64,000 bases of DNA from Streptomyces cellostaticus (GTDB lineage Bacteria; Actinomycetota; Actinomycetes; Streptomycetales; Streptomycetaceae), in the NCBI RefSeq assembly GCF_001513965.1, contig NZ_KQ948016.1, forward strand, positions 62,001 through 126,000, in the 5' to 3' direction. Each line of letters starts with the position of its first letter. Within the stretch, counting starts at the first letter, position 1. Positions 56,719-64,000 of the stretch are shown in pieces. The notes beneath the pieces were generated by a model, which did not search any database, was not told where the DNA came from, and was given only the letters and a program-made list of their open reading frames with translations. The position numbers were made by a program, and so were the translations under genes.

Positions 56719-57857
56719 CAGGTGCTCACCTCTTTCGGTAGGGCCCAGGAGGCGCCCAGCTCGGAGTAGAGGGCGAGGGTGTCGGCCGAGGCCGCCACCA
56801 GGCCGTCGATGCCGGGCACGACCCGGCGCTGCCCGGCGGGCAGCAGGCGCCAGGCGCCCCCGGGCAGCGGGGCCGGGTCGGGGGCGGTCCTGATGGCCTC
56901 GACCACCTTCATGAAGGCGCCGGTCTCGTCCGGGGCCACCAGCAGGGCCGCGCCGCTCTCCAGATGCTCGACCAGGTTCTCCAGCAGGTCCGTGCGGCCG
57001 TACTCGGACTCCTCGGGGCCGTGTCCGGCCCGCTGGAGCAGCACCCGGTCCTGCTTGTACCAGAAGGTGATCCGGCCGCTGTCGCCGTGCACCAGGACGT
57101 ACGGCTCCCCCGGTTCCTCGGCGCACAGGGTCGCAGCGACCGTGACCGGGCCGCGTGCGGTGCTCACGCGGACGCAGGAGGTGTCGTCGGACTCGATGTC
57201 GTTGGCGCGCAGCAGCTCGGTCTCGATGCCGGTGACGTCCTCGGCGCGGGTGGCGCCGAGCAGGGCGAGACCGGTGGCGACGGCGTGCGCGAGGGGGTTG
57301 GTAAGGACCCCGTCGACCACGTCGACGCCGTTCAGGCGCCGCCTGCCCGCCCAGGGCGCCCGCCGGTAGTAGGCCTCGTCGCGGGCCCAGGCCCCGGCCC
57401 CGCCGACCCCGACGATGTTCCCGATCGCGCCCTCGGCGATCATTCGCCGGATCGCGGGCACGGCGTGCGAGCCCAGGGACTGGAAGCCGATCTGGCAGAC
57501 CACTCCCGCCTCGGCGACCCCGTCGGCCATCCGCCGGTACTCGGCGTAGGAGGGCGCGGGCGGCTTCTCCAGCAGGATGTGGACACCCCGCTCGGCGGCC
57601 TGCAACGCCAGGTCGGTGTGGGTGGGGATCGGCGTGCAGATCACGGCGATCTTTGCCCCGGTGGCGTCGAGGAGCCCGCCGAAGTCGGCGGACTGCTCGG
57701 GCGTGCCCAGGCCGTCCGGGATCTCGTCCGGGCCCAGCGGGGTCAGTTCGCAGATCCCGGCCAGCCGGACGCGGCCCTTCGCCTGGAGCCGGCGAAGGTT
57801 GTCCAGGTGCCAGCGGCCGTGGCCGCGCGCGCCCGCCAGGACGATGGGTACGGTCAT
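56718..57857 (-). CDS. Gfo/Idh/MocA-family oxidoreductase
   Basis: The 379-residue dehydrogenase has a Rossmann fold with VLAGARGHGRWHLDNLRRL near the N-terminus (a GxGxxG variant), CTPIPTHTDLALQAAERG and the EKPPAPSYAEY block. The C-terminal half is the alpha/beta substrate domain, with WWAD-free loops and GVDVVDGVLTNPLAHA. It uses NAD(P) to oxidise or reduce a sugar or inositol. It overlaps its neighbours on both sides (ATGA and TGATG). Confidence 0.88.
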   Translation of the reverse strand: MTVPIVLAGARGHGRWHLDNLRRLQAKGRVRLAGICELTPLGPDEIPDGLGTPEQSADFGGLLDATGAKIAVICTPIPTHTDLALQAAERGVHILLEKPPAPSYAEYRRMADGVAEAGVVCQIGFQSLGSHAVPAIRRMIAEGAIGNIVGVGGAGAWARDEAYYRRAPWAGRRRLNGVDVVDGVLTNPLAHAVATGLALLGATRAEDVTGIETELLRANDIESDDTSCVRVSTARGPVTVAATLCAEEPGEPYVLVHGDSGRITFWYKQDRVLLQRAGHGPEESEYGRTDLLENLVEHLESGAALLVAPDETGAFMKVVEAIRTAPDPAPLPGGAWRLLPAGQRRVVPGIDGLVAASADTLALYSELGASWALPKEVST

Positions 57858-59128
57858 GGGATCCTCCCTGCGCCCGCACCGCGCGCCACCTCTCGGTCGG
57901 CCACCGCGGCGCTGTCGATCTTTCCGTGCAGGGTAGGCGTCCGGCCGACGTCCGCCGTGAGGTCGCGCTCGCTGCCCGAGTTGTAGGCGTCGTAGAGGGC
58001 GAGCAGGTCGACCGGGTAGCCGTTGAAGAGGGTGCCGCTCTGGTGCAGGGCGGTGCCGTTCCAGCTCTTGACCAGGTCGGCGGCCTCCACGTGGCTCGGG
58101 GTGTGGAAGGCGTTGTTCTCGGCGTAGAGGGCGGACTCCGTGGAGACGCCGAGCGAGTAGCGGTACTCGCTGCCCTCCGGAACCACGTACCGGTTGTCGT
58201 ACACGTGCACCTGCCCGAAGCGGACGCGCGGTGCGCGCTGGACGACGGACTCGAACTGGTTGTGGTGCAGGGTGACGCGGAGCTTGCCGCGGTCCCCCGT
58301 GGCCGAGTCGCTGTTGCCGATGAGTATCGCCTTGTCGTGGTCGGCGAACCGGCTCCAGGAGACGGTGACCAGGTCGGAGCCGCCCGTGATGTCCAGCAGG
58401 CCGTCGTGGCGCAGGTAGTTGCGGGCGAAGCAGGTGGGCTCGGCGGAGTCCGGGTGGCCCTTGTCGCTCGCCGTGATGTGGTCGGCCCGGACGTGGGTGG
58501 CGCCGGTCAGGGTGAGGGTGTCGTAGGCCGTCTTCCAGTCGCCGAGGCCGCCGGTGTCGGGCTGCCGGACGGGGAAGCAGTCGTAGGCGTCGCGCAGGTC
58601 GAGGTTGCGGATGATGACGTTGTTCGCGTTCCCGACCTGGAGGTCGGCGCCCTTGAGGACCGCGTCCCCGAGGCCGATGAGGGTGGTGTGGGAGCCGACC
58701 GGGAGCACGACTCGCTCGGCCTGCTTCGCCGCCGACGCCTGGCGGGCCTCCTCCTGCGGGCCGCTGGGCTTGGCGGAGCCCCGGGTGCGGGGGTCGTAGG
58801 CGGCCAGGTACTTCTTCAGGCGGTAGCCGTCGGTGGCGTAGTCGGCGCAGTCCAGGTGGTGGCCGGAGTCGTCGGTGCCGGCGATCTTGATGATCTTCGG
58901 GGTGTCGCTGCCGTGCTCGAGGGCGCGGACGAGTCCGGCGCGGTCGGTCACCGTGTACACGTGGGCGTCGTCGGCCGCCGCGCCGCCGGTGGTGCCGCCC
59001 CCGGCTGCGGCCCAGCCGTCGTCCGGGGCGAGCACGTCCCGGCCGATGTCACGGACACCGTCCGCGTGCGCGGGCACGCACAGCACGCCCGACAACGCGA
59101 CGGCTACGGGGATATGACGCATCCTCAT
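57854..59128 (-). CDS. Secreted PL1 pectate lyase (intact copy 2)
   Basis: The 424-residue protein has a short signal peptide (MRMRHIPVAVALSGVLCVPA) and PL1 features: GWAAAGGGTTGGAAADDAHV, VRADHITASDKGHPDS, SRFADHDKAILIGNSDSAT and LHHNQFESVVQRAPRVRFGQ. The motif order matches copy 1, but the calcium-loop side chains differ (RADH instead of WMDH), so its activity might differ. The ATG at 59128 overlaps the permease stop (ATGA), so an extracellular enzyme is translated with the importer. Confidence 0.9.
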   Translation of the reverse strand: MRMRHIPVAVALSGVLCVPAHADGVRDIGRDVLAPDDGWAAAGGGTTGGAAADDAHVYTVTDRAGLVRALEHGSDTPKIIKIAGTDDSGHHLDCADYATDGYRLKKYLAAYDPRTRGSAKPSGPQEEARQASAAKQAERVVLPVGSHTTLIGLGDAVLKGADLQVGNANNVIIRNLDLRDAYDCFPVRQPDTGGLGDWKTAYDTLTLTGATHVRADHITASDKGHPDSAEPTCFARNYLRHDGLLDITGGSDLVTVSWSRFADHDKAILIGNSDSATGDRGKLRVTLHHNQFESVVQRAPRVRFGQVHVYDNRYVVPEGSEYRYSLGVSTESALYAENNAFHTPSHVEAADLVKSWNGTALHQSGTLFNGYPVDLLALYDAYNSGSERDLTADVGRTPTLHGKIDSAAVADREVARGAGAGRIP

Positions 59129-60009
59129 CCCTTCACCGCCCCCGCGCTGAAGCCGGTGATCAGCCACTTCTGGATGAAGGCGAACACGATCACGACCGGT
59201 ACGGCCGCGATGATGCCGCCCGCCGCCAGGGCCCCCAGGTCGACGCTGTCGGCGCTCATCAGGGTGTTGAGGCCGACCGGGATGGTCTGCTTGCTCTGGT
59301 CGGAGAGGAACATCAGGGCGAACAGGAAGTGGTTCCAGGCGTGCACGAAGGCGAAGGAGCCGACGGCGATCAACCCGGGTCGCAGCAGCGGCAGGACGAC
59401 GATCCGGAAGGCGGTCAGGCGGTTGCAGCCGTCCACCCAGGCGGCCTCCTCCAGGGAGTACGGCACGTTCCGGATGAACCCGCTGATCAGGATCATCGAC
59501 AGCGGCAGCTGGAAGACGGTCTCGGCGAGGACGACGCTGCCCAGCGAGTTGATCATCTGGAGCTTGGCGAAGATCTGGAACAGCGGGACCAGCAGCAGCG
59601 CGCCCGGCACGAACTGGGAGCAGAGCAGAGCCAGCATGAAGCCGCGCTTGACCTTGAAGTCGAAGCGGGCCAGCGCGTAGCCGCCGGCCAGGGCGACCAC
59701 GGTGGTCAGGAGCAGCGTGGCGATGCCGACGTAGACGCTGTTGGCGAAGTAGGTGCCGAAGCTGCGCTCGGTCCACACCTTCTGGAAGTGGTCGAAGGTC
59801 ATCGGCCAGGGGACCAGGGAGGTGGAGCCGGCCGGGCGGAGCGCGAAGAGCAGGATCCAGTAGAAGGGGATCAGGGTGAAGAGGAGGTAGATCCCCAGGG
59901 GGACGTAGATCTGCCAGCGCGGGACCTCGTCCCAGGCGCGGCGCCTCCCCCGCGCGCGGGCGGGCTCGGGCGCCACGCGCTCGGGTGCGGGAGCGATCTC
60001 GGTGATCAC
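59125..60009 (-). CDS. Sugar ABC transporter permease, MalG type
   Basis: The 294-residue membrane protein has about six hydrophobic helices and the coupling loop SLEEAAWVDGCNRLTAFRIV (EAA motif). The N-terminal stretch PERVAPEPARARGRRRAWDE is cytoplasmic. It pairs with the MalF-type permease upstream; its GTG start overlaps that gene's stop (GTGA). Together with the binding lipoprotein it should import pectin-derived oligosaccharides. Confidence 0.93.
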   Translation of the reverse strand: MITEIAPAPERVAPEPARARGRRRAWDEVPRWQIYVPLGIYLLFTLIPFYWILLFALRPAGSTSLVPWPMTFDHFQKVWTERSFGTYFANSVYVGIATLLLTTVVALAGGYALARFDFKVKRGFMLALLCSQFVPGALLLVPLFQIFAKLQMINSLGSVVLAETVFQLPLSMILISGFIRNVPYSLEEAAWVDGCNRLTAFRIVVLPLLRPGLIAVGSFAFVHAWNHFLFALMFLSDQSKQTIPVGLNTLMSADSVDLGALAAGGIIAAVPVVIVFAFIQKWLITGFSAGAVKG

Positions 60010-60941
60010 TTGGTCTCACCTCCGAACTTGCTCAGCCGCAGATAGACGAGCGAGCAGAAGAGCAGGATCACGAACGCCACCGTGGTCAGGGCGGAGGCGT
60101 AGCCGAAGTTGTGGGCGTCGACGCTGGTGTTGGCGATGTAGAGCGGGAGGGTCGTGGTCTCGCCCGCGGGTCCGCCGCCCGTGAGGGTGTAGAGCAGGTC
60201 GACGTTGTTGAACTCCCACACCGCGCGCAGCAGCGTGGACAGGACGATCGCGTCCTTCAGGTGGGGCAGGGTGATGTGCCGGAACTGCTTGAGGCGGCTC
60301 GCCCCGTCGACCTCGGCGGCCTCGTACAGGTCCCGGGAGACGGACTGGAGGTCGGCGAGGATGAGGATCGCGAAGAAGGGGACGCCGCGCCAGAGGTCGG
60401 CGACGACCGCCGCCGGGAACACGGTCGAGGTGTCCGACAGCCAGCTGGTGCCGTAGGAGCCGAGCCCCGCGTCGGCGAGGTAACGGGTTATGCCCGTCTG
60501 GGAGTTGTAGAGCAGCACCCAGATCGCTGAGGTCAGCACACCGGAGACGGCCCACGGGGAGAAGACGAGGGCGCGGCCGATCGCCCGGCCCACGAAGGTC
60601 TGGTTGACGATGAGCGCCAGCGCCAGTCCGAACAGCAGTTGCAGCCCGACCTCGACCACGACCCACTTGGCGCTGAAGGTCAGCGTGTCCCAGAACTGCG
60701 GGTCGTGGGCGAAGGCCTGGGTGAAGTTGTCGAAGCCAGCGAAGCCGTTCCGCCAGGGCTTGGTGGGGTTGTAGTTCTGCAGGCTGTAGGAGAAGACGCT
60801 GAGGACCGGGTAGGCGATGAAGCCCAGCATGAGCAGGGCCGCCGGGGCGATCAGCAGGTACGGCAGCCTGCGCGGGGTCGCGGAGGCACGGCGCCGCCGG
60901 GGTGGCGCGGGCGGTTTCGCCACGGCTGCGGCTTGGGCCAT
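60006..60941 (-). CDS. Sugar ABC transporter permease, MalF type
   Basis: The 311-residue membrane protein has six hydrophobic helices and the coupling loop LYEAAEVDGASRLKQFRHIT. The start MAQAAAVAKPPAPPRRRRAS is basic. It is the first gene of the coupled run permease-permease-PL1-oxidoreductase-DUF6807-GH43, and two LacI-type operators lie in the 97 bp upstream. Confidence 0.93.
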   Translation of the reverse strand: MAQAAAVAKPPAPPRRRRASATPRRLPYLLIAPAALLMLGFIAYPVLSVFSYSLQNYNPTKPWRNGFAGFDNFTQAFAHDPQFWDTLTFSAKWVVVEVGLQLLFGLALALIVNQTFVGRAIGRALVFSPWAVSGVLTSAIWVLLYNSQTGITRYLADAGLGSYGTSWLSDTSTVFPAAVVADLWRGVPFFAILILADLQSVSRDLYEAAEVDGASRLKQFRHITLPHLKDAIVLSTLLRAVWEFNNVDLLYTLTGGGPAGETTTLPLYIANTSVDAHNFGYASALTTVAFVILLFCSLVYLRLSKFGGETK

Positions 60942-60980
60942 GACTGTTCTCCGTTCGCAGGGGGGCGGTACGGCGGGTGC

Positions 60981-61020
60981 AGGAAGCGCTTGCTAGGTAC
61001 ACGTGGGTGAAGCGCTTCAC
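60981..61020. promoter_or_regulatory. Pair of LacI-type operators upstream of the sugar importer operon
   Basis: GTGAAGCGCTTCAC (61007-61020) is a perfect 14-bp palindrome, and AGGAAGCGCTTGCT (60981-60994) is a near palindrome with the same AAGCGCTT centre. The centres are 26 bp apart. The first lies 66-79 bp and the second 40-53 bp upstream of the MalF-type start. The pattern is that of LacI-family sugar repressors in Streptomyces. Confidence 0.75.
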
Positions 61021-61038
61021 CATGGGCGATGCGGGGGT

Positions 61039-62760
61039 TCAGCCGGCGTACGGGTCCGGCACCTGGCCCGGGCGGGCCAGGAACTCGAAGTCGCAGCCGG
61101 TGTCGGCCTGGGTGATCTGCTCGTTGTAGAGGGCGCCGTAGCCGCGCTCGTAACGGGCGGGCGGCGGTGTCCACCCGGCCCGCCTGCGCTCCAGCTCCTC
61201 GTCGTCCACGTGGAGATGGAGGGTGCGCGCCCGGACGTCCAGGGTGATGGGGTCCCCGGTGCGCACCAGCGCCAGCGGGCCGCCGATGTACGACTCCGGT
61301 GCCACGTGCAGCACGCAGGCGCCGTAACTCGTGCCGCTCATGCGGGCGTCGGAGATCCGCACCATGTCCCGCACGCCCTGCTTGAGCAGATGGTCCGGGA
61401 TCGGGAGCATGCCGTACTCGGGCATGCCCGGGCCGCCCTTGGGGCCGGCGCCGCGCAGCACGAGCACGCTGTCGGCGGTGATGTTCGACTCCGGGTCGTT
61501 GATGGTGCGCTGCATGGTCCTGTAGTCGTCGAAGACGACCGCGGGGCCGGTGTGCTCGAGCAGGTGGGGTTCGGCGGCGATGTGCTTGATGACGGCGCCG
61601 TCGGGGCAGAGGTTGCCGCGCAGCACCGCGACCCCGCCCTCGCTCGCGACCGGGTTGTCGCGGGGGCGGATGACGTCGTCGTTGTGCACCTGGGCTGCGG
61701 AGATCTGCTCGCGCAGGGTGTCGTGCGCGACCGTCGGCCGGTCCAGGTGGAGCAGGTCCGGGATCCGGGAGAGGAAGCCGGGCAGGCCGCCCGCGAAGTG
61801 GAAGTCCTCCATGAGGTAGCGCTGTCCGCCGGGGCGGACGTTGGCGAGGACCGGGACCGTGCGGGCGATGCGGTCGAAGTCGTCCAGGGTGAGTGTCACC
61901 CCGGCCCGGCCCGCCATGGCGATCAGATGGATCACGGCGTTGGTGGAGCCGCCGAGGCCGAGCACGGTGGTGACCGCGTCCGCGAAGGCGTCCCGGGTGA
62001 GGATCTCGCTCAGCCTACGGTCCTTGTGGACCAGTTCGACGATCGTCAGGCCCGCCTTGGCTGCCATCCGGTCGTGTCCCGAGTCCACCGCCGGGATGCT
62101 GGACGCGCCCGGCACGGTGACGCCGAGCGCCTCGGCGGCCGCGGTCAGCGTGGATGCCGTGCCCATGGTCATGCAGTGGCCGGGCGAGCGGGCCAGGCCG
62201 CTCTCCAGCCCGGTGAGCTCGCAGTCGCCGATGAGGCCGGCCCGCTTGTCGTCCCAGTACTTCCACATGTCGGTGCCGGAGCCGAGGACCTCGCCCCGCC
62301 AGTGGCCCGGGAGCATGGGCCCGGCCGGTACGAAGACGGCGGGCAGGTCCACCGAGGCCGCGCCCATCAGCAGGGCGGGCGTGGACTTGTCGCAGCCGCC
62401 CATGAGCACCGCGCCGTCGACGGGGTACGACCGCAGCAGCTCCTCGGTCTCCATCGCGAGCAGGTTGCGGTAGAGCATCGGGGTCGGCTTCTGGAAGGTC
62501 TCGCTGAGGGTGGAGACCGGGAACTCGAGCGGGAAGCCCCCGGCCTGCCAGACCCCGCGCTTGACGGCCTGCGCCCGGTCCCGCAGATGCACATGGCAGG
62601 GGTTGATGTCGGACCAGGTGTTGAGGATCGCGATGACCGGCTTGCCCAGGTGCTCCTCGGGCAGGTAGCCGAGCTGGCGGGTGCGGGCGCGGTGGCTGAA
62701 GGAGCGCAGGCCGTCGGTGCCGTACCACTGGTGGCTTCTCAGCTCGTGCGGCTGCTTCAT
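61039..62760 (-). CDS. IlvD/Edd-family sugar-acid dehydratase (L-arabonate/galactonate-like)
   Basis: The 573-residue enzyme has the iron-sulphur cysteines in DINPCHVHLRD, MGGCDKSTPALLMGA and ARSPGHCMTMGTAST. The C-terminal SGTSYGACVLHVAPES block is the family's substrate loop. Among IlvD/Edd proteins it resembles the L-arabonate/D-xylonate/galactonate group, not the valine pathway enzyme, judging by LRSHQWYGTDGLRSFSHRAR. It removes water from a sugar acid to give a 2-keto-3-deoxy acid. The start overlaps the DapA-like gene's stop (ATGA). Confidence 0.87.
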   Translation of the reverse strand: MKQPHELRSHQWYGTDGLRSFSHRARTRQLGYLPEEHLGKPVIAILNTWSDINPCHVHLRDRAQAVKRGVWQAGGFPLEFPVSTLSETFQKPTPMLYRNLLAMETEELLRSYPVDGAVLMGGCDKSTPALLMGAASVDLPAVFVPAGPMLPGHWRGEVLGSGTDMWKYWDDKRAGLIGDCELTGLESGLARSPGHCMTMGTASTLTAAAEALGVTVPGASSIPAVDSGHDRMAAKAGLTIVELVHKDRRLSEILTRDAFADAVTTVLGLGGSTNAVIHLIAMAGRAGVTLTLDDFDRIARTVPVLANVRPGGQRYLMEDFHFAGGLPGFLSRIPDLLHLDRPTVAHDTLREQISAAQVHNDDVIRPRDNPVASEGGVAVLRGNLCPDGAVIKHIAAEPHLLEHTGPAVVFDDYRTMQRTINDPESNITADSVLVLRGAGPKGGPGMPEYGMLPIPDHLLKQGVRDMVRISDARMSGTSYGACVLHVAPESYIGGPLALVRTGDPITLDVRARTLHLHVDDEELERRRAGWTPPPARYERGYGALYNEQITQADTGCDFEFLARPGQVPDPYAG

Positions 62761-63668
62761 AGGGACCACCCGGCGGCGATGGCGGCGACCTCGGCGCGCT
62801 CGTCCTCGGGCAGCTGCCTGCTCGGCGGGCGGACGTCCCGGCGGCACAGGCCGAGCGCGGCCAGGGCCTCCTTGACGACGGTGACGTTGTCGGCGGAGCC
62901 GTGGGCGGCGCGTAGTTCCTCGAAGCGGCGGATCTGCTCCCAGACCTTCATGGCGGCCGGAAAGTCACCGGATCGAAGCGCTTCGATCATGTTCAGCGAA
63001 ACGGCCGGGGCGACGTTCACGAGCCCTGAGGTGAAGCCGGTGGCGCCCGCGGAGAAGTAGGAGGGGGCGTACGGTTCGGCGAGGCCCGCCACCCAGACGA
63101 AACGGTCCAGGCCCGCGTCGCGTGCGAAGGCGGCGAACCGTGCGGTGTCCGGGACGGCGTACTTCACGCCGATGACGTTCGGGCAGTGGTCGGCGAGTTC
63201 GGCGAGGCGGGCACCGGACAGCTGGGCGTTGCGGATGTAGGGGACCACGCCCAGTTCGGGCACGGACTCGGCGATGGCGCGGTGGTAGTCGACCCAGCCG
63301 GCGGCCGAGACGTACGGGTGGACGGGCTGGTGGACCATCACCATCCGGGCGCCGAGCGTGCGGGCGTGCCGGGCGGAGGCGGTCGCGGTGGGCAGGTCGT
63401 GGCCGACGCCGACCAGGATCACGGAGCGGTCGCCGGCCTCGTCCACGGTCAACTCGGTGACCAGGCGGCGCTCTTCGGGGGTGAGGGCGTAGAACTCGCC
63501 GGTGTTGCCGTTCGGGGTGAGCGTCCGGATCCCGCCGTCGAGCAGGCGACGCAGCAGGGCCCGGTGGGTGTCCTGCGCGACGGAGCCGTCCGCGGCGAAG
63601 GGGGTCACCGGGATGGCCACCACGTCGGCCAGGGCCGCCCGTTGGGTCTCGAACGTCACGCTGCTCAT
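62757..63668 (-). CDS. DapA-family aldolase/dehydratase (2-keto-3-deoxy sugar acid)
   Basis: The 303-residue barrel has the DapA pattern: GNTGEFYALTPEERRLV, VPYIRNAQ with a tyrosine, and the Schiff-base lysine in NVIGVKYAVPDTARF. It resembles 5-dehydro-4-deoxyglucarate dehydratase and 2-keto-3-deoxy-L-arabonate dehydratase/aldolase. With the dehydratase it would form a sugar-acid pathway after pectin or arabinan cleavage. The ATG at 63668 overlaps the regulator's stop (ATGA). Confidence 0.87.
   Translation of the reverse strand: MSSVTFETQRAALADVVAIPVTPFAADGSVAQDTHRALLRRLLDGGIRTLTPNGNTGEFYALTPEERRLVTELTVDEAGDRSVILVGVGHDLPTATASARHARTLGARMVMVHQPVHPYVSAAGWVDYHRAIAESVPELGVVPYIRNAQLSGARLAELADHCPNVIGVKYAVPDTARFAAFARDAGLDRFVWVAGLAEPYAPSYFSAGATGFTSGLVNVAPAVSLNMIEALRSGDFPAAMKVWEQIRRFEELRAAHGSADNVTVVKEALAALGLCRRDVRPPSRQLPEDERAEVAAIAAGWSL
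62971..62988. promoter_or_regulatory. Perfect 18-bp palindrome with AAGCGCTT centre inside the DapA-like gene
   Basis: GATCGAAGCGCTTCGATC is fully symmetric and has the same centre as the operators at 60981-61020. It lies within codons for MIEALRS and uses CTT and CGA, codons rare in this DNA. Confidence 0.5.
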
Positions 63669-64000
63669 TGATGACCTTCCTCCGGGTGGGGCTCGGTGTC
63701 CGAGGGGAAAGCTCGCCGTACGAACGACGCGATGTGGGAGTGCAGGGCGCTCGCGGCGCCGTCCGCGTCGCCGTCCAGCGCGAGCCGCAGGATCTGCCGG
63801 TGCTCGGCGGCCTCCCGCTCCCAGGAGGGGTCGGTCGCCCAGGCCACGGCGGAGACGAGGGCGGCCTGGTCGCGGACCTCGTCCAGCATCCGGCCGAGCA
63901 GCGGGTTGCCGCACGGCAGGTAGAGGGCGCGGTGGAACTCCCGGTTGGCCAGGGAGCGTTCGGCGGTGTCGCCGGCCGCGTCGGCCCGGGTGAGCGCGTC
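63665..64000 (-). CDS. GntR/FadR-type regulator, C-terminal FCD domain (cut by window edge)
   Basis: The last 112 codons before the stop at 63665 are visible. They hold the FCD effector domain: NREFHRALYLPCGNPLLGRM, the helical segment MLDEVRDQAALVS and the metal-binding histidines in AAEHRQILRLALDGD and SALHSHIASFVRRAF. The DNA-binding part lies outside the window. Its stop overlaps the DapA-like start by four bases, so it probably regulates the sugar-acid genes. It is a GntR-type protein, so it does not explain the LacI-type operators. Confidence 0.88.
   Translation of the reverse strand, partial: DALTRADAAGDTAERSLANREFHRALYLPCGNPLLGRMLDEVRDQAALVSAVAWATDPSWEREAAEHRQILRLALDGDADGAASALHSHIASFVRRAFPSDTEPHPEEGHQ

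Overview
The window is chromosomal DNA of a Streptomyces-type actinomycete. GC content is very high, third codon positions are almost always G or C, GTG and TTG starts are common, stop and start codons often overlap as GTGA or ATGA, and the gene order phosphate transporter - cobalamin genes - ectABCD resembles what I recall from Streptomyces coelicolor. That identification rests on gene content and style, not on a database search.

Layout. 1-3773: end of a putative alpha/beta hydrolase, a class II aldolase, a secreted GH25 lysozyme, and a Pit phosphate transporter behind a PHO-box-like repeat with a small membrane protein. 3774-22333: cobalamin locus. A cobalamin riboswitch precedes cobD-cobQ-cobN-chelatase ATPase/VWA-cobO-cobB-cobI. 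A ZIP metal transporter lies on the opposite strand. A second run follows, cobM-cobL-cbiG/cobJ-cobH-cbiX-cobC-like. 22351-28329: a sortase-type surface protein, an amidohydrolase, a MITE-like element, a polar amino-acid ABC importer and a class V aminotransferase. 28330-31793: a structured non-coding stretch, then ectABCD and a strong terminator.

31823-37491: a class V PLP enzyme, a DsbA/FrnE-like protein, a GNAT protein, a DUF1349 protein, and a 2,5-dioxovalerate-type aldehyde dehydrogenase divergent from an IclR regulator. 37578-45126: membrane protein, NarL-type two-component pair, penicillin-binding protein, NCS2 permease, and an ECF-type sigma factor with a membrane-anchored partner.

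45180-64000: a pectin and plant-polysaccharide locus, almost all on the minus strand. It holds a PL9 pectate lyase, pectinesterase, two full PL1 pectate lyases, rhamnogalacturonan acetylesterase, two GH43 enzymes, a sugar ABC importer, a Gfo/Idh/MocA oxidoreductase, a DUF6807 (PmoA-like) protein, an IlvD/Edd dehydratase, a DapA-family aldolase/dehydratase and the end of a GntR/FCD regulator. Two broken lyases are present: a frameshifted 5' remnant of a PL9-like gene, and a PL1 gene that has lost its catalytic core by in-frame deletion. Palindromes around AAGCGCTT suggest control by a LacI-family repressor not encoded here. The secreted enzymes would demethylate, deacetylate and cleave pectin, the ABC system would import the oligosaccharides, and the dehydratase/aldolase pair would break down sugar acids, possibly finishing with the distant aldehyde dehydrogenase.

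The most useful leads are the layered RNA-like structure upstream of ectA, the shared LacI-type operators, the core-deleted pectate lyase, and the short ORF between the cobalamin riboswitch and cobD.
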